Of a DNA stretch of 64,000 nucleotides, positions 19,262-31,587 are shown in pieces. Made by a program: the position numbers and the translations under genes. The stretch's first letter is position 1. Each line of letters begins with the position of its first letter. The notes beneath the pieces are model-generated. The model saw only the letters and a list, made by a program, of their open reading frames with translations. It did no database searches and was not told the DNA's origin. Source of the stretch: Heterotrichella gracilis (lineage: Eukaryota; Sar; Xanthophyceae; Tribonematales; Xanthonemataceae); the NCBI GenBank assembly GCA_032358255.1, contig JAULBX010025053.1, positions 1 to 64,000 of the forward strand. Direction: 5' to 3'.

Positions 19262-20825
19262 TCAAGTCAGCTTGTCGCAGATCGCGTTTGTGTATTCTGA
19301 GCACTTTGCCTTGCCCCCCAGGTCCCCCGTCAAGTACTTGCCCTCCGCAATGGTGGTCAGGCAGGCGCTCTCCAGGTTTGCAGCATGCTCGAACATGCCC
19401 AGGTGCCGCAGCATCATCACCCCGGACAGCAGCAGGGCTGTGGGGTTGGCCAGGTCCTTGCCGGCAATGTCGGGGGCGGTCCCGTGCACCGCCTCCATGA
19501 GGGCAAGCCCGTTTGCCCCTGAAGACAACAGCCAAGCATTGTTAATACTGCGTAAGCACAATTACAAGACGGGCTCCCGACTATACTATGTTGGCACCGA
19601 TGCGGTGGATTACATGAGAAATGGTACAAAAAATATCTTATATACCTCGAATATATTTTTGTCCTGGTATAGGTACTCCATCCAGCTACTAACAAGCAAA
19701 CTCAACTTGCATGCAGGGCACAAGGAATGCAGGCGTTTTAGTGAATGCAGCAAGCAGGCGCGGGGCACGGTGGGTGGGGATCCTACCGATGTTGCCGCTG
19801 GGTGTCAAGCCCAGCCCGCCGATCAAGCCCGCACACAGGTCACTGACGATGTCTCCATACAGGTTGGGCATCAGCAGCATGTCGAACTGCGAGGGGTCCT
19901 TGACCAGCTGCATGCATGCGTTGTCCACAATGATCTCCTTGTACTCGATCTCGGGGTTCCTGGCCGCGGCTTCTCTGCAGCACTTTAGGAACAGCCCGTC
20001 CGCCATCTTCATGATGTTGGCCTTGTGCACGGCTGCCACGGTCTTACGCCCATGCGCCTTGGCGTACTCAAAGGCGTAGTCTGCCACTCGGCTGCTGGCC
20101 TGTCTGGTGATGATCTGCACGCCAACCCAAAGTTCACAGGTAGACCACAGCACTGGTTCCACAACCCAACTCCTTGCTTGTCAGAGGCTGCTATGCGGGT
20201 GTGTTGGAGTAGGGGCAACGGCAAGTACCTTGAGACTCTCCACCACTCCTGGGACCACTTCGTGCTCCAGCCCACTGTACTCGCCCTCTGTGTTCTCGCG
20301 GATAGTGACCAGGTTGACGTTGTCGTAGCGGGTCTTGTAGCCCTCTAGGCTGAAGCAGGGCCTCAGGTTGGCGTACAGCTGCAGCTCCTTCCTCAGGGTC
20401 AGGTTAAGGGACCGGAAGCCCTTGCCAATCGGGGTGGCCATGGGCCCCTTGAGCCCAATGTTGTGTTTCTGCATGCCGCCAAGGGTGGTCCCAGTCAGCA
20501 CCAACAGCAGCAAGGCATGGCTGGCAGTGATTAAACACAAGACCTGTGCACTTACCAGCACAGAGTCCAGGTTCTCCCGTGTCACAAAGCTGTTGGTCCT
20601 GGGGTCCACCGTCTTGCCAACATACTGCTCATCCCACTCGATGGGCACCTGGGCCACAGTGAAGATCTTCTTCACAGCCTCTGCGATCTCTGGCCCGATG
20701 CCATCACCAGGAAAGAGCGTGACTGTCCGCACTGCCTCCGTGCTGAACAGCCGTTGCGGGGCAGCTGAAGGGTCTGCCACTGTCTGCCGTGCCACTGGCG
20801 CAAGCTTCCGCAAGGTGCTGCGCAT
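19262..20825 (-). CDS. IDH: NAD-dependent isocitrate dehydrogenase, catalytic subunit, mitochondrial
   Basis: Four minus-strand exons: 20556-20825, 20229-20468, 19787-20114, 19262-19518, in phase, 364 residues. The start [14 protein letters not shown] is a typical mitochondrial presequence. The fold begins [16 protein letters not shown]. Substrate-binding residues are in [18 protein letters not shown], and the metal/isocitrate region has [34 protein letters not shown] is the nucleotide-binding loop. The clean catalytic motifs mark it as the plant catalytic type rather than the regulatory paralogue next door. The enzyme oxidises isocitrate to 2-oxoglutarate in the citric acid cycle. A further in-frame ATG at 20897 exists, but the shorter start gives the better presequence. 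Confidence 0.96.
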
Positions 20826-21539
20826 CTTTACCACAGCCCGATGCACACTCGCAGGACGCAAACTGTAGGCTGCGAAGGCAAGGATCAAGGCAGCCACTCG
20901 ACCACTGCTGGCTGGACTCGTGGGACCCCCTTGAAGGATTTCGTGTTACTAAGGCCGCTACAATGGATGGTGCACACACTAGGGTAAACGGCAAGCGTAC
21001 TGATGCCCTTTACACACTTGAAGTCTTTGTGATCACTTGAACTTGCGCCCAGCAGAGTGCACGGCAAAGGGAGTCGCTGTCGCTTTATGGGTGCCCACCA
21101 AAGTCGGGTGTCAAACCCTTGCAAAAACTCGGGGGCCCAACACACGTGACCCTACTGACGCTCGTGCGGGCCCTGCATAAGTTGCTGCTGCCTTTTAGAT
21201 TGCCCAGGTAAAGATCGCGCAACTAGCTTTTGCATCGAGCATTTTGCGTGTGCAACTTCGAAGGGCTGTTGCAGTAGCCTGTGCCATTGTTGGCGGTGGA
21301 CACATGCCAGTGGGGAGATCAGCGGCATCCTTCCTGTCCAACAACAAACAGCTGCCCTACTGCTGTCTACCTGCGACTAGCACACCTGTCAAGGTGCGTA
21401 GTACGACGCGCGAACGCTTGTAGTTGTGCCTTGCACTTGTCTGCAGACATGGCACAGGATGCGTACGAGCTGACCTCTCTGGCTGCTGATCCCTGCAGGT
21501 TTGGGTTTGCAAGCTCTTCAAGGCCGTCAATAGTGCAAC
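20826..21539. promoter_or_regulatory. Divergent region between the two NAD-IDH subunit genes
   Basis: About 714 bp separate the two start codons, which point away from each other. 5' leaders, possibly with upstream ATGs on the + strand at 21304 and 21449, occupy part of it. No named element is visible. A shared promoter is inferred from geometry and shared function. Confidence 0.55.
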
Positions 21540-23769
21540 ATGCTGCAGCGGTTGGGTACAGCGTTTCGCAGAAGTCAGCCAGCATGGGCTGCGGTGGCCA
21601 GCCAGGTAAACATGGGGCATCGCTTGTCCTTGGTGTTCCGTGCAAGATGGGGTAGTCCTTGGGGTGACAGTAGTTTGTGACCGTACAGGAGAGAGGGCTG
21701 ATGACATACCTCCCTTCTCCTGGTGAGAACAAGCGCACCGTCACTCTCATCCCTGGAGACGGCATCGGTCCTGAGGTGACAGATGCTGCTGTGAAGGTTG
21801 TGGAGGCCATGGGGGCACCGATTGTGTGGGAGAGGTGAGCAGCCAAGTTACTTCCTCTTTGCCTTTGAAGGGCCCACTGTTGCTAGTGCAGTTGTAAAGA
21901 GTTTACAACCACATCAGTGTCATCCCTGAACCCTTGTTGGGCATGTCAACTGACAACCCAACACCTCAACCCCTTGCAGGTTTAACAGCCTATCCGGCAC
22001 AGGCCCAGACGGCACACCCAACGACAACGTGCCAGTGGAGATCCTCAACTCCATCCGCAGAAACGGGGTCTGCCTGAAGGGCACCCTGTTCACTCCCCTT
22101 GACAAGACCACCTCCACCCAGAGTTTGAACGTGCAGCTGAGGAAGCAGCTGGACCTGTACGTGAACATGGTGCACGGCTTTGTCCTCCCAGGGATGCCAA
22201 CACGGCACACAAACTTTGACATCGTGGTGATCAGGTACGAATTCAGTTGTGTCATCCTGCCAGCCTTGCTCACGCATCCAATTTGCCTGCCCACAACCCT
22301 AGACTAAAAACCCTAAACATGATCTGCCCTTGCTCCCCAGGCTCTCAAGAGCAGCTCGGGCACGCAGTGTTCGAGTGGTGTTCCTGTACATGACCACCCT
22401 CTTAGCTCCTTTTTTGTATGCAGAGAAAACACAGAGGGGGAGTACAGCGGCCTTGAACACGAGGTGGTGACCGATGTGGTTGAGAGCCTCAAGGTGATCA
22501 CCGAGGTCAAGTCGTTGCGCACGGCGGAGTACGCCTTCGACTTTGCCTACCTCAACAACCGCAAGAAGGTCACGGCGGTCCACAAAGCAAACATCATGAA
22601 GCTGGGCGATGGCATGTTCCTCAAGGTAGGGACTCCATGCTACTTCTCTGCAGTAATGCATGGCTGCTTGGTCAGGTCAGGTACATGGGTACTAACACCT
22701 GAGGCGCCCAGTCCCTTGTGTGTGGTTGCCCATGTAGTGCACCTCTGGTTCCACACATCTGCTCCGCCAACTGTTTGTACTTCCGGCTCCATTGCCGTCA
22801 TCGCCATGCCGTGCAACTGGATACTTGGCACCTGGCAAATGCCAATGACAGGACCTGTAATGTAAAATGCAATGATTAGGCTCCTCACACCACAATGCCA
22901 TCCAATTGGTGTCCATTTTTGCCTGACGCCCCCTTGCAGCCTGTTCATAAATTGTTAGTGATTTCCTGCATTCATTGCCCCACAGCAAAAGCAAGTGGGT
23001 ATCAGCGTTTGCTGGCCAATTACCTAATCAATTTCCACTGATGCATCGACCTAAAATATCTTCCCCCCACACCCTGCAGGCATGCCGGGAGGTGGCCAAG
23101 CGCTACCCCACCATCCAGTACACCGAGATGATCGTGGACAACACCTGCATGCAGCTGGTCAGCAAGCCCGAGCAGTTTGACGTCATGGTCACGCCCAACC
23201 TGTACGGCAACCTGGTGTCAAACGTGGTGGCGGGGCTGTCGGGCGGTGCGGGGGTGTGCCCCGGCGGCAACGTGGGCGCCAACGTGGCAGTGTTTGAGCA
23301 GGGCGCCCGCCACGTGGCCAAGGACATTGCCGGCAAGGGTGTGGCCAACCCCATGGCCACCATGCTGGCCACAGCCATGCTGCTCAGGCACCTGGAGTTC
23401 CACACCTTTGCGGAAATGTAGGTGGAGTGCCCTAAAGAATATATATTTTTTAGGGTGAAATGGCTCGCATATAATTTGCAAGTGATGGGGATTGAGCATG
23501 GCTCGGAGTTGTGGCAGTATTGCGCAGCATGCACTGCCAGCGGTATTTTGAGCAGCGCACTGCACCTCGGAGTGTTTGATGATGTCATCGCCCCCATTCC
23601 CCTTGCCACAGCCATGCTGCAATGTGACACGTGTCCCCATTGGCGCAGGCTGGACAACGCCATCCACAAGGTGGTTGCAAGCGGCAACAAGGCGGTCATG
23701 ACGCCAGACGTGGGGGGGACTGGGAGCACCAACGACTTCACCAACGCAGTCATCGCGGCTCTGGAGTGA
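21540..23769 (+). CDS. IDH: NAD-dependent isocitrate dehydrogenase, regulatory subunit, mitochondrial
   Basis: Six exons: 21540-21605, 21689-21834, 21980-22234, 22424-22625, 23080-23417, 23649-23769, in phase, 375 residues. Exon 1 alone encodes a presequence ([16 protein letters not shown]). Then [21 protein letters not shown] follows the plant regulatory-subunit pattern (VTYMPRPGDG...). Active-site positions are altered compared with the catalytic subunit: [20 protein letters not shown] replaces the SLNLTLR block, and [18 protein letters not shown] replaces [14 protein letters not shown]. Plant NAD-IDH works as catalytic-regulatory heteromers. Exon 5 runs into a stop unless spliced at 23417, which restores [10 protein letters not shown]. 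Confidence 0.94.
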
Positions 23770-25018
23770 AAGGGGTTGTGTGTGCTCTACATGATCCGCC
23801 GTCAAGTCAATGCCTTTTGACCTATATCCATGGCCCCAGGGGTTGGCTCATGCTCACTGAGCCAGGTGTGGGCACCTGGGGGGTTTGGCTGTGGCGGCGA
23901 CAGTGCAGGCGTGGCAGCTGGGTAGCCATGCCTGGGCTTGGAATTGAAATTAAGATGCTGTGTTGTTGCTTGATACCTGCCAGTCTGATGGCAGCGTTAG
24001 GCACTCGCTTGGCCCTGGCGGGAGGCAATGTTTGGCTGTGTTACTGCCTCTGTACTACTTTTTGCACTGAGTGCTACAGTGCAACTATGGCTGTCCTATA
24101 TGCACAGGCATCATGGTGATATTAATTCTACTCCTGCCTATTCCCAACCTCAGGCTAGTGTGATATGCCGCCACTTGCCTTCTTGGTTTCTCCTCCTCGC
24201 TTTATCAGTGACGTTGCAAACCTGGTAATAGCACGTTGAACTTCATGGCTGTGTGAATGAAGCATAGACAATCTGCAACGGTGCATCATGGCACTGGTAG
24301 TGTAACTGTTGCCCCTGGATGCGGCAATAATCCAATATGATATTCGTGAAGGTGTGTTGTGACAGGCAGTAGGCCGTCTTGAGACACTCTGACTCAGGGC
24401 CTGGAAGACCCACTGGGCCAGCCTGGCGAAGGCAATGCATGGTGCTGCCGCTGGTAAAAGGACGTGCAACGCTGTGCATATGCATTGCACGCTCCTTTTC
24501 CTTCCCAAAAGCAGCCTTTTACCCACAAGTGGCAAATGAGTCATATGGCAGCCAAGTACTTACAGCCCTGTCGTAACACAATCCTCAGGTCGACAAACAC
24601 ACAGAGGAAAGTCTGACAGCGCTACCAGATTCGAGTAGCAACGAAAACACCAGGTCAATATAACGATAATAGGATGGCAAAAGTGCAGTCTCTATGCCAC
24701 ACAGTAGGAAACAGGACTTCATCTGCAGCACTTCTTCACACCCTCCCCGACCCTGCTTGCAGCCCACCGCAACGTTCACTGCTCTTCAAAGAAACCAGTT
24801 CCCTGTGTCCATTGAACAAGACAACGCTTGCTGCCACTGCCAAACAACTTGCAAAGCACTGCAACTGCAAAAACAGTTCACTGGCTACACACAGCCAGCA
24901 TCACGCACGCTGGGCGCTTCAATAATGAGCAGCCCCCATTTCGTTCCAGCCCCAAACCAAACCCTCCGGAAACCATCCTCCCTGCTGCATCCATTCAGTG
25001 CCTGCTCCTCCAAGGCGC
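23770..25018. other. Intergenic between converging genes
   Basis: 3' flanks of regulatory IDH (+) and VDAC (-). No exon or RNA gene recognised. Open frames are short and unlike any family I know. Confidence 0.6.
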
Positions 25019-26293
25019 TTAGTTCCTGAAGTCTGCTGCCAAACCAAACTTGGGTGCCTTGTCCAGGTTAGTGGCGTCAAACATGCCGGAGAGTGCGACC
25101 TTGGTCTTGGGCTTCAGCTCCTGCTCGTAGAGTACTGAGGCGATACCGCTGTTATCCAAGCGGATCTTGGCCAGTGTGGTGGCGTCCAACCTCTTGGAGT
25201 ACCCCAGAGTGAACCTGGTGTCCAATTCACTGAGCTTCCTCACGACTTCAGCGCCCGCGGAGGTGGTGGCGTTGATGTTGTGCGCATACGACAACGTCAG
25301 GGTGTCAGTGTCAGTCAGGATAGCTGCTGCCTGGTAGTCTGGGCCGTTGTAGCCAATACCCAGTGTCCACCTGGTGATGCTGCCCTTTGCTGTGTCATAG
25401 GCTGCCTCGCCACCCAGCACTGCACCCTTCAACCCCGTGGTTGCTGCTGCAGTCACCTTGGGTGAGCTTGTCAAACCCACCGTGGTCTTGAGGGTCAGGT
25501 GAGGGAGGGCATAGTCGATTCCAAGCTGCACGGGGAGCAAAAGCAGTAAGCACTCAAGCAGGGGCAAGCTACAACTAGTTACAGGAAATCATGGGCCTTG
25601 CTGTACTTACAATGCCTGAAGATTGATCTGGGATGGTACCAGCGATGGTGGCTGAGAGGCCAGGCGCGAGCTCTACTACGGAGAGGCTGCCAGCAACCTG
25701 TACAAGCAACAAAAGGTATCCAGTCAGTCCGAGCAGCCAATCAACGTTGATGCGGTCATGTCACGCATCAGATATGCACCGGCCGAGCTAGCGCTTTGCA
25801 CAGAACAAGCAGTGTATCACGCAGCAACACTTGAAGCGGCCTTTCAGCCGTACCTTTCCAGTGCTGCCCACGTTTGCTGTCACCGTGTAGCCCTTGGCTT
25901 TGTACACAGCCTTCAATGCAGTGGCAACCTTATCGTTGCTGTTGATGGCGTTCACTGTGAACTCCTGCACCCAACAAAATAAGCTTGGATAACTCTGACA
26001 TGATACAGTGAAACAGCTTTTATTGGAATCAGGCAGGGATCAAAACAGATAGAACATCGTCTCCTTAGACCCACGTACCACGCCATCAGCAGTTGTGCTG
26101 CTTATTGCCACAGTCTTGTTGTACTGGAAGGTGCCCTCGCGGCCTCCATACAGCAACTCTGCAGCGCAAAAGAGAGGTTAACAACAGCCCAATCCACGCA
26201 GCCCCAGCCATCAAGCCCCAACCCACTACCACCCAGCTGCCACCCACCCCTTGATGCCTTGCCAATATCGCTGAAAGCTGCAATTTTGACCAT
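25019..26293 (-). CDS. VDAC: Voltage-dependent anion channel (mitochondrial porin)
   Basis: Five minus-strand exons: 26248-26293, 26079-26158, 25854-25964, 25611-25697, 25019-25525, in phase, 276 residues, the usual length. The N-terminal helix (MVKIAAFSDIGKASRELL) is followed by amphipathic strands of alternating pattern such as FQYNKTVAISS, GYTVTANVG, ALPHLTLKTTVGL, and a VDAC-type GLKGAVLGGEAAYD. The last strands, KVALSGMFDA and KFGLAADFRN, match the family end. It forms the main metabolite pore of the outer mitochondrial membrane. The stop is at the extreme edge of exon 5. No oddity seen. Confidence 0.94.
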
Positions 26294-27075
26294 CGTGGCG
26301 CTGGGAGACTCAGCAACAGAAAGGCAGGAATACAGGCTGCTGTGGATGTGCCCTTGGACGCCCTCTGTGTTGCTTTATCTGGTCAACTGCTGCCTTTCGA
26401 TTTTTGTGCTCCGACACCCTGTCGCCTGCGAGCCGGCGTGGCCCGCACGAGGCTGATTTTTCCAAGGGGGCGCATTCCAGGCAAACGGGGCAGCCATTAC
26501 CCTATAGGGTTTTGCCTCCAAAGCCCTTATGTACAGAGGCTGAGCCCTGAACCCTGAAGAGCAGGCTCACTGAGGCCACCTACGCTGATGCTGACCGTCA
26601 GATAAATCCCCACTACAGTGTACTTGTGATCCTATGAAAGAATTAACTGGTACGCCATCTAATCGAAGCTTGCAAAATCAGCCGCTCGTTTGAACGAGCA
26701 GAATAGTCATAGATGGCAAGCCAACGGGTTTCCAGTACACAATGTAGAGGTTGACGCATGCTGCACAGTGAAAGTATTGAGCATGTAACACCGCCTTCCA
26801 CCCATATAGTCAACAAAACACGCTGAGTGTCAACCAACATTATGGAAGCTGCAGCCTAAATTCGAGACACAGCAGCACAGTACATGAAAGAAACACTGGC
26901 AGTCCCAGCACCCAACAACACTCTGTGTGAAACTGCCACTAAAGGTATCAACTCTGACTGTCACCCAATGCCCATCAGCAGACTAGTGCAAGGCTGCGCC
27001 ATGGCAGCCCCTCCCCACTCCCCCACCCCGTGTACTGCCGCCAACTTCTCCAACCCTTGCACCCTGACCAAAACC
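26294..27075. other. Intergenic: VDAC promoter side and CPR 3' flank
   Basis: Both neighbours are on the minus strand. No exon or repeat recognised. The VDAC promoter should lie just right of 26293. Confidence 0.55.
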
Positions 27076-30000
27076 CTACCAGATATCCCGCTCATATCTG
27101 TGTGCTGCAATCAGGCCCTGCAGGTACTCATGCGCCCCCTCCACCCCCCCCACATGCTGCGCAAGGATGTCCAGTAGGGCCCCCTCCACCGCAGCCGCCA
27201 TCGCCGCCGCGTCGCCGCACACGTAGAAGTGCGCGCCCCGCTCCAGCAGCTGGAACACCAGGTGCCCGCTTTCACGCAGACGGTCCTGCACGTACACCTT
27301 GCGCGCCTGCCACGGCATGGGGTGGACATCAGTCAGTCAGTGTGAACATCAGATTGGCCCAAAATTATATTAACTCATTTGGCCGATGCGATTGGCGCAT
27401 GCAGCACTGAGGCTTGGCGCCCACAGGCTGGCACCAGGGTGTTGCCGGAGGATATGCAGCGGTGCATTGTACACTGCCAGGACTGGCGGGCTGGGGGTCC
27501 AGCATCCTCTACTACGCCCAACTAGCTCACCTGATCAGTTCAATGCCACAGGCTGATAAGCATACACCCACATACATGCTACCTGTCGGTTGTTATCCCC
27601 ACATCATGTAAGCAGGGATGCTGCCATACCCAGGCCCGCACACCCAACCCACCTGCTCCCGAGAAAACGCGGTGTACAGCGTCAGCTTGCCCTCCCTGGC
27701 CCACCCCTCCAGCAGCTCCCCATACAGATAGTCCTGGTCGCTGCGCCGGCACCCAAAGTACAGCATGCTCTCGCCATAGGCCACCTGGTCCTGTTGCTGT
27801 CGCAGGGTGCGCTCCCGCATGAATGCCCTGAAGGGGGCCAGGCCTGTGCCGGGGCCCACCATGATGATGGGTGTGGCGGGGTCGGGGGGGAGGCGGAAGT
27901 CGGGGTTCTTGGAGATGTACACGGGCAGGAGGTCACCCACCTAATTAGGATAATGCGTGGGAGTTAAAATTGTAGGGTAGGGTTTTGGGAAGGACGGACG
28001 CTACTCCCAACACCGCCATTTCCCCGCCCAACATCCTTGGCACGCCCCACCAGATTCAGACTGTATGATCCAGGTAGCAGGCAGGGAACCACATTCCACC
28101 ATCATCAGCCCACCTTGAGCCGCTCCGACAGGCACGTGGATGCCACCCCAATGCGATCCCTGTTGAGCGTCTTGTACTTCACCTCGGCCACTGTCACCTG
28201 TAGGCACCACTCACTCACAACCAAGGTGCAAGCATATGACTTTATTCAACGCTTTGTTTTCTTCAACGCATCAGCATTCAACGCATTATTGTATTCAACG
28301 TAGCACCGTTTTATTCAACGCATAATTTCATTACACTGAACGCATACAAAAAAATACCATGCAGTCCTACAGCACACCATAGCATTTGAGGGTATAGTGC
28401 GCTACCTGCACAGCGGTGGGGTTCTCAACCATGCTCGAAGATATGGAGTACAGGCGCGGCTGCAGCGGCCGCAGGCACCCGAGCACCTCCTCCACCCCCA
28501 ACCCGCTGCACCCATACTCCTGCAGGATGTCGATGACGTGGCGCAGCTCCAGGTACGCCTCCAGGCTGCCGTTGGTCATGCTGGGGGTGCCAGGTGCGCT
28601 GCTGGCAGTGGCTGTGGGGGTGCTGTGGCTGGGGTGGTGGTTAGCCTTCAGTAGCTCCAGCAGCTCCGGCTTTGGCGTCCTGCATTGTATCACATAAATA
28701 GTACTATTATTATTTATTAATCACTACTTGCAATAACTGCTTGGAATAAATTGCTTTCGCCTCCTGCATAATATCCCCATAAACAATCTACTGAATGATT
28801 CATAGTTATAGTTTTAGGTCCTTCTGACAGGCCAACACAAAGTTGTCAGCAGCTCTGGCTTCAGCTCACACTATGGGGTTTTGGGCTCAGAAAGTGAACG
28901 TTATGTTGCAGCTCGAGCATAAGTACACTATGAAGGTGTCCAGAAATTACCTGGTGCTTCTTTTAAATGCAGAGGCCACTTTGGATTAGAGGACAATCCA
29001 TGCATGCAATACCATCTGCAGGCCACCATCTAGCTTGCGCCACCAGTCAACACGTCCATATCAACTCTTATAACATCCCACTACATATCTGTTGCTAAGC
29101 AGGTATGGCTTGGCTGAATGGGAGACGTGGCTGCCAGTAATTGGACCACAACCGTACACTATGCGCACCAACCTGATGTCGTAGCATTGCATTAATACGT
29201 CTCGCAGGGACATGGTAGGTGGCTGCTCCTGCTGGCCATCGGAGTAGTGCCACGCGGGTGTGGGGATGTGGCGCTGGCCGTCAGCCCCCAACACCAGGAT
29301 CAGCTCATCCACTGCCTGTGCAATGTGTGGCACTTTGAAGATGCCAACAATCTCACTTCACACTAACAAAATGGATGCAAATCACCTTTCTCAGTTTTAC
29401 TTACTCACCACCAGGCAATTGCCGGTGCTCGGCTTGGAACCCCTTACTCTTTAAATTGCATTTGTATTGCACTTGTAACCCTTATTTACGGCAGGTGTGG
29501 AATGGAACAAACGCCAACCGACTGTAACTCCACTCCCAATACTGTCGTGCATGCATCATCAATAAAGCAGGCAGCTCTCTGTATTGTGCGGCCCATATCG
29601 TGCCATATGACTTGCCATATTTGTGTCTCATGTGCATAACGGCACCATGTCTGCAAAATAGCTGGACATGTGATGAACCATGGCTGGAAATGGAGGAGAG
29701 TGTTGGGAGGGGTTGAGGTCCTTACCGCGGGTGCATTGCTGGGATACAGCCCCAGAGCATCACCAGGAGCATAGTTCAGGCCAGAATCACCCAGGTCAAT
29801 CTCCACCCTGACCGTGTTCTTGTCATCGGCACTGCTGACTGTGCAAAGAGGCTCAATGGCTACAATTCTGCCAAAATATGGCTTGGATTTGCCCCACAAT
29901 TTTGCCTTGTGATGGCTGCCCTTGCCTAGCAGGTTGTCGAGTCCTGCACATGTGGGAATCGGGCTCGCAATTCGTGGCCCAATGCTGGTTCTACCAAGCT

Positions 30001-31587
30001 TCATGTCTGCCATTTCACAATGTGCACTGGGTACAGTTTGCAGATTTCGGTTCAATATTACAGGTGGAGCCATTTGTGAGCAGACATTTTAAATCAGTGA
30101 TGCGCCTGCAGCACTGCGAGTACCTCCCAGCTCATCTACAGTCATCAACCCAAGCTGAGCCAGCTGTGCCGTTGCAGCATCCATCCATGCATTGATAGTT
30201 GCCCAGTCCTCCCGGTTGACGTCATGCCTGGCAACAATCCGCTTGCCCCCCAGCTGCTCCAACCGGCTGTCAATCTTCACGCCGCATCTACAGAAGTGCT
30301 GGTACGACCTGGGCGGTGCAAATTGCCCCGTTTAATGGCAAGCTGATACAGGAGGCCATGCTGTACATGCAGCGACTTAGATGGGGAAATATGCCCCTCA
30401 TCATGGCAAGCTGATCCAGGAGGCCATGCTGCACATGCAACGTATGGGCGTACTAAAGCCAACATGCTGCGGTGCCGCATGCTCTGGATGGTATCTGAGT
30501 GCGAAAAATGAAGATGCAAATTGGAACAGGTCCATACGCATGGCAAAATGTGCCCTGCTCACCTGTCTCCCAGGGCGCACACCGAGAAAGCCACCGAGGC
30601 AAGCCGCGGTGAGGCATCGCTGTGTAGCCAGTCAAAGAACGGCCTTGCTTCCGCCGGGGGCACGCCATCTCCCTGTGCAGAGGAGCTGGCGCGGCTGAGC
30701 AGTGTACCGCATGCCTGGTACACCCTAAACCCTGTATAGATCAAGCCCTAACCTAGGGCACACACTGGCCCACGCTCCCACTGGATGGTAGGCAGCATAA
30801 AGCAGCCTTTCCCGCGAGGGCCTAGCTCTAGCCCTACCTGGGTGGAGCACACCACCAGCAGTGCCTGCTCCTTACCCAGCTCCAAACCCTCGGGGTATTC
30901 TGCCATGTCCAGCACCCGTGGCCTGCAAGGCAAGGCACGTTGTTAATTGTGGAGGCACTTAAAAGTATAGCTTAGGGTGCAGCGGGAAGCACTGGGCATT
31001 TGAGTCAGTAGCACCGCGATGGGAAACTGCAAGTATTGAATAACCCCACTCGCTGGGATGGCAACGCACCACAGGCTTCCAGTCTGCTCGAGCTTGGTAG
31101 CTAATAGCTCAGCTATTTCTTTGCTGAACCCAAACTCAGTGCCGAACAGCACTGTCACCAGAGCCTTGTCGCCGGGACACAGCTGACTCGGTGGTTGCCC
31201 TGGTGCAGGAGCTAGTGGGTCGAGAGCTGCATCTGTCCCTGTAGGCGCGGCACGGATAAAGCTGCTGAATTGTGCTGGGTTCCTGGCAGGCTCTGACCCT
31301 GAGTGCTTCAAAAAGGATTTGAAGCTGGCACTGTTCTGTGGGGCTGGGGCTGCAGGTGCTTTCTCTACAGGGCTGCGGAGGAAGCTCTTGTAGTCTGCCT
31401 CTCTGCAGTACCGCTTAGGTTTCAGGAAAGCACACCACGCCAGAGGCAACCCAACAGCAGCAATGACGAGAGCCTGGGTACTCTGGTTGAGGCCAGCCCA
31501 CTGCGTTGCAAGTGAAGACAGGGAGGTGGTTGCGCACAATGCTGATGTTGCCCTGGCAGGACCCAGCCCCAGATCGCCCAGTCCCAT
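27076..31587 (-). CDS. CPR: NADPH-cytochrome P450 reductase
   Basis: Ten minus-strand exons: 31070-31587, 30838-30922, 30563-30672, 30124-30308, 29726-29943, 29173-29315, 28406-28679, 28114-28197, 27653-27940, 27076-27306; all phases match, 711 residues. An N-terminal membrane anchor is at about 36-56 (ALVIAAVGLPLAWCAFL). The FMN domain follows (LVTVLFGTEFGFSKEIAE, VVCSTQGDGVPP, FSVCALGDRSYQHF). The FAD domain has RLYS at about 495-498, and the NADPH part has VGPGTGLAPFRAF (568 on) and CGDA at 665. The chain ends in Trp, which stacks on FAD in this family. It passes electrons from NADPH to ER P450 enzymes. CYDIRTPKPELLELL fixes the exon 6 to 7 join (donor GTTGGT). Between the two flavin domains is a Ser/Thr/Ala-rich insert (PSHSTPTATASSAPGTP). 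Confidence 0.96.
28240..28350. repeat. Short interspersed copies of ATTCAACGCAT in a CPR intron
   Basis: The + strand shows attcaacgct, ttcaacgcatc, attcaacgcatt, attcaacgtag, attcaacgcata and actgaacgcat within about 100 bp in the intron between exons 28406-28679 and 28114-28197. Spacing is irregular. Confidence 0.75.

Noticed and set aside
20181-20897. Upstream start (20897) for catalytic IDH
   Set aside because: The longer N-terminus is hydrophobic and unlike family members; the ATG at 20825 gives a normal presequence.
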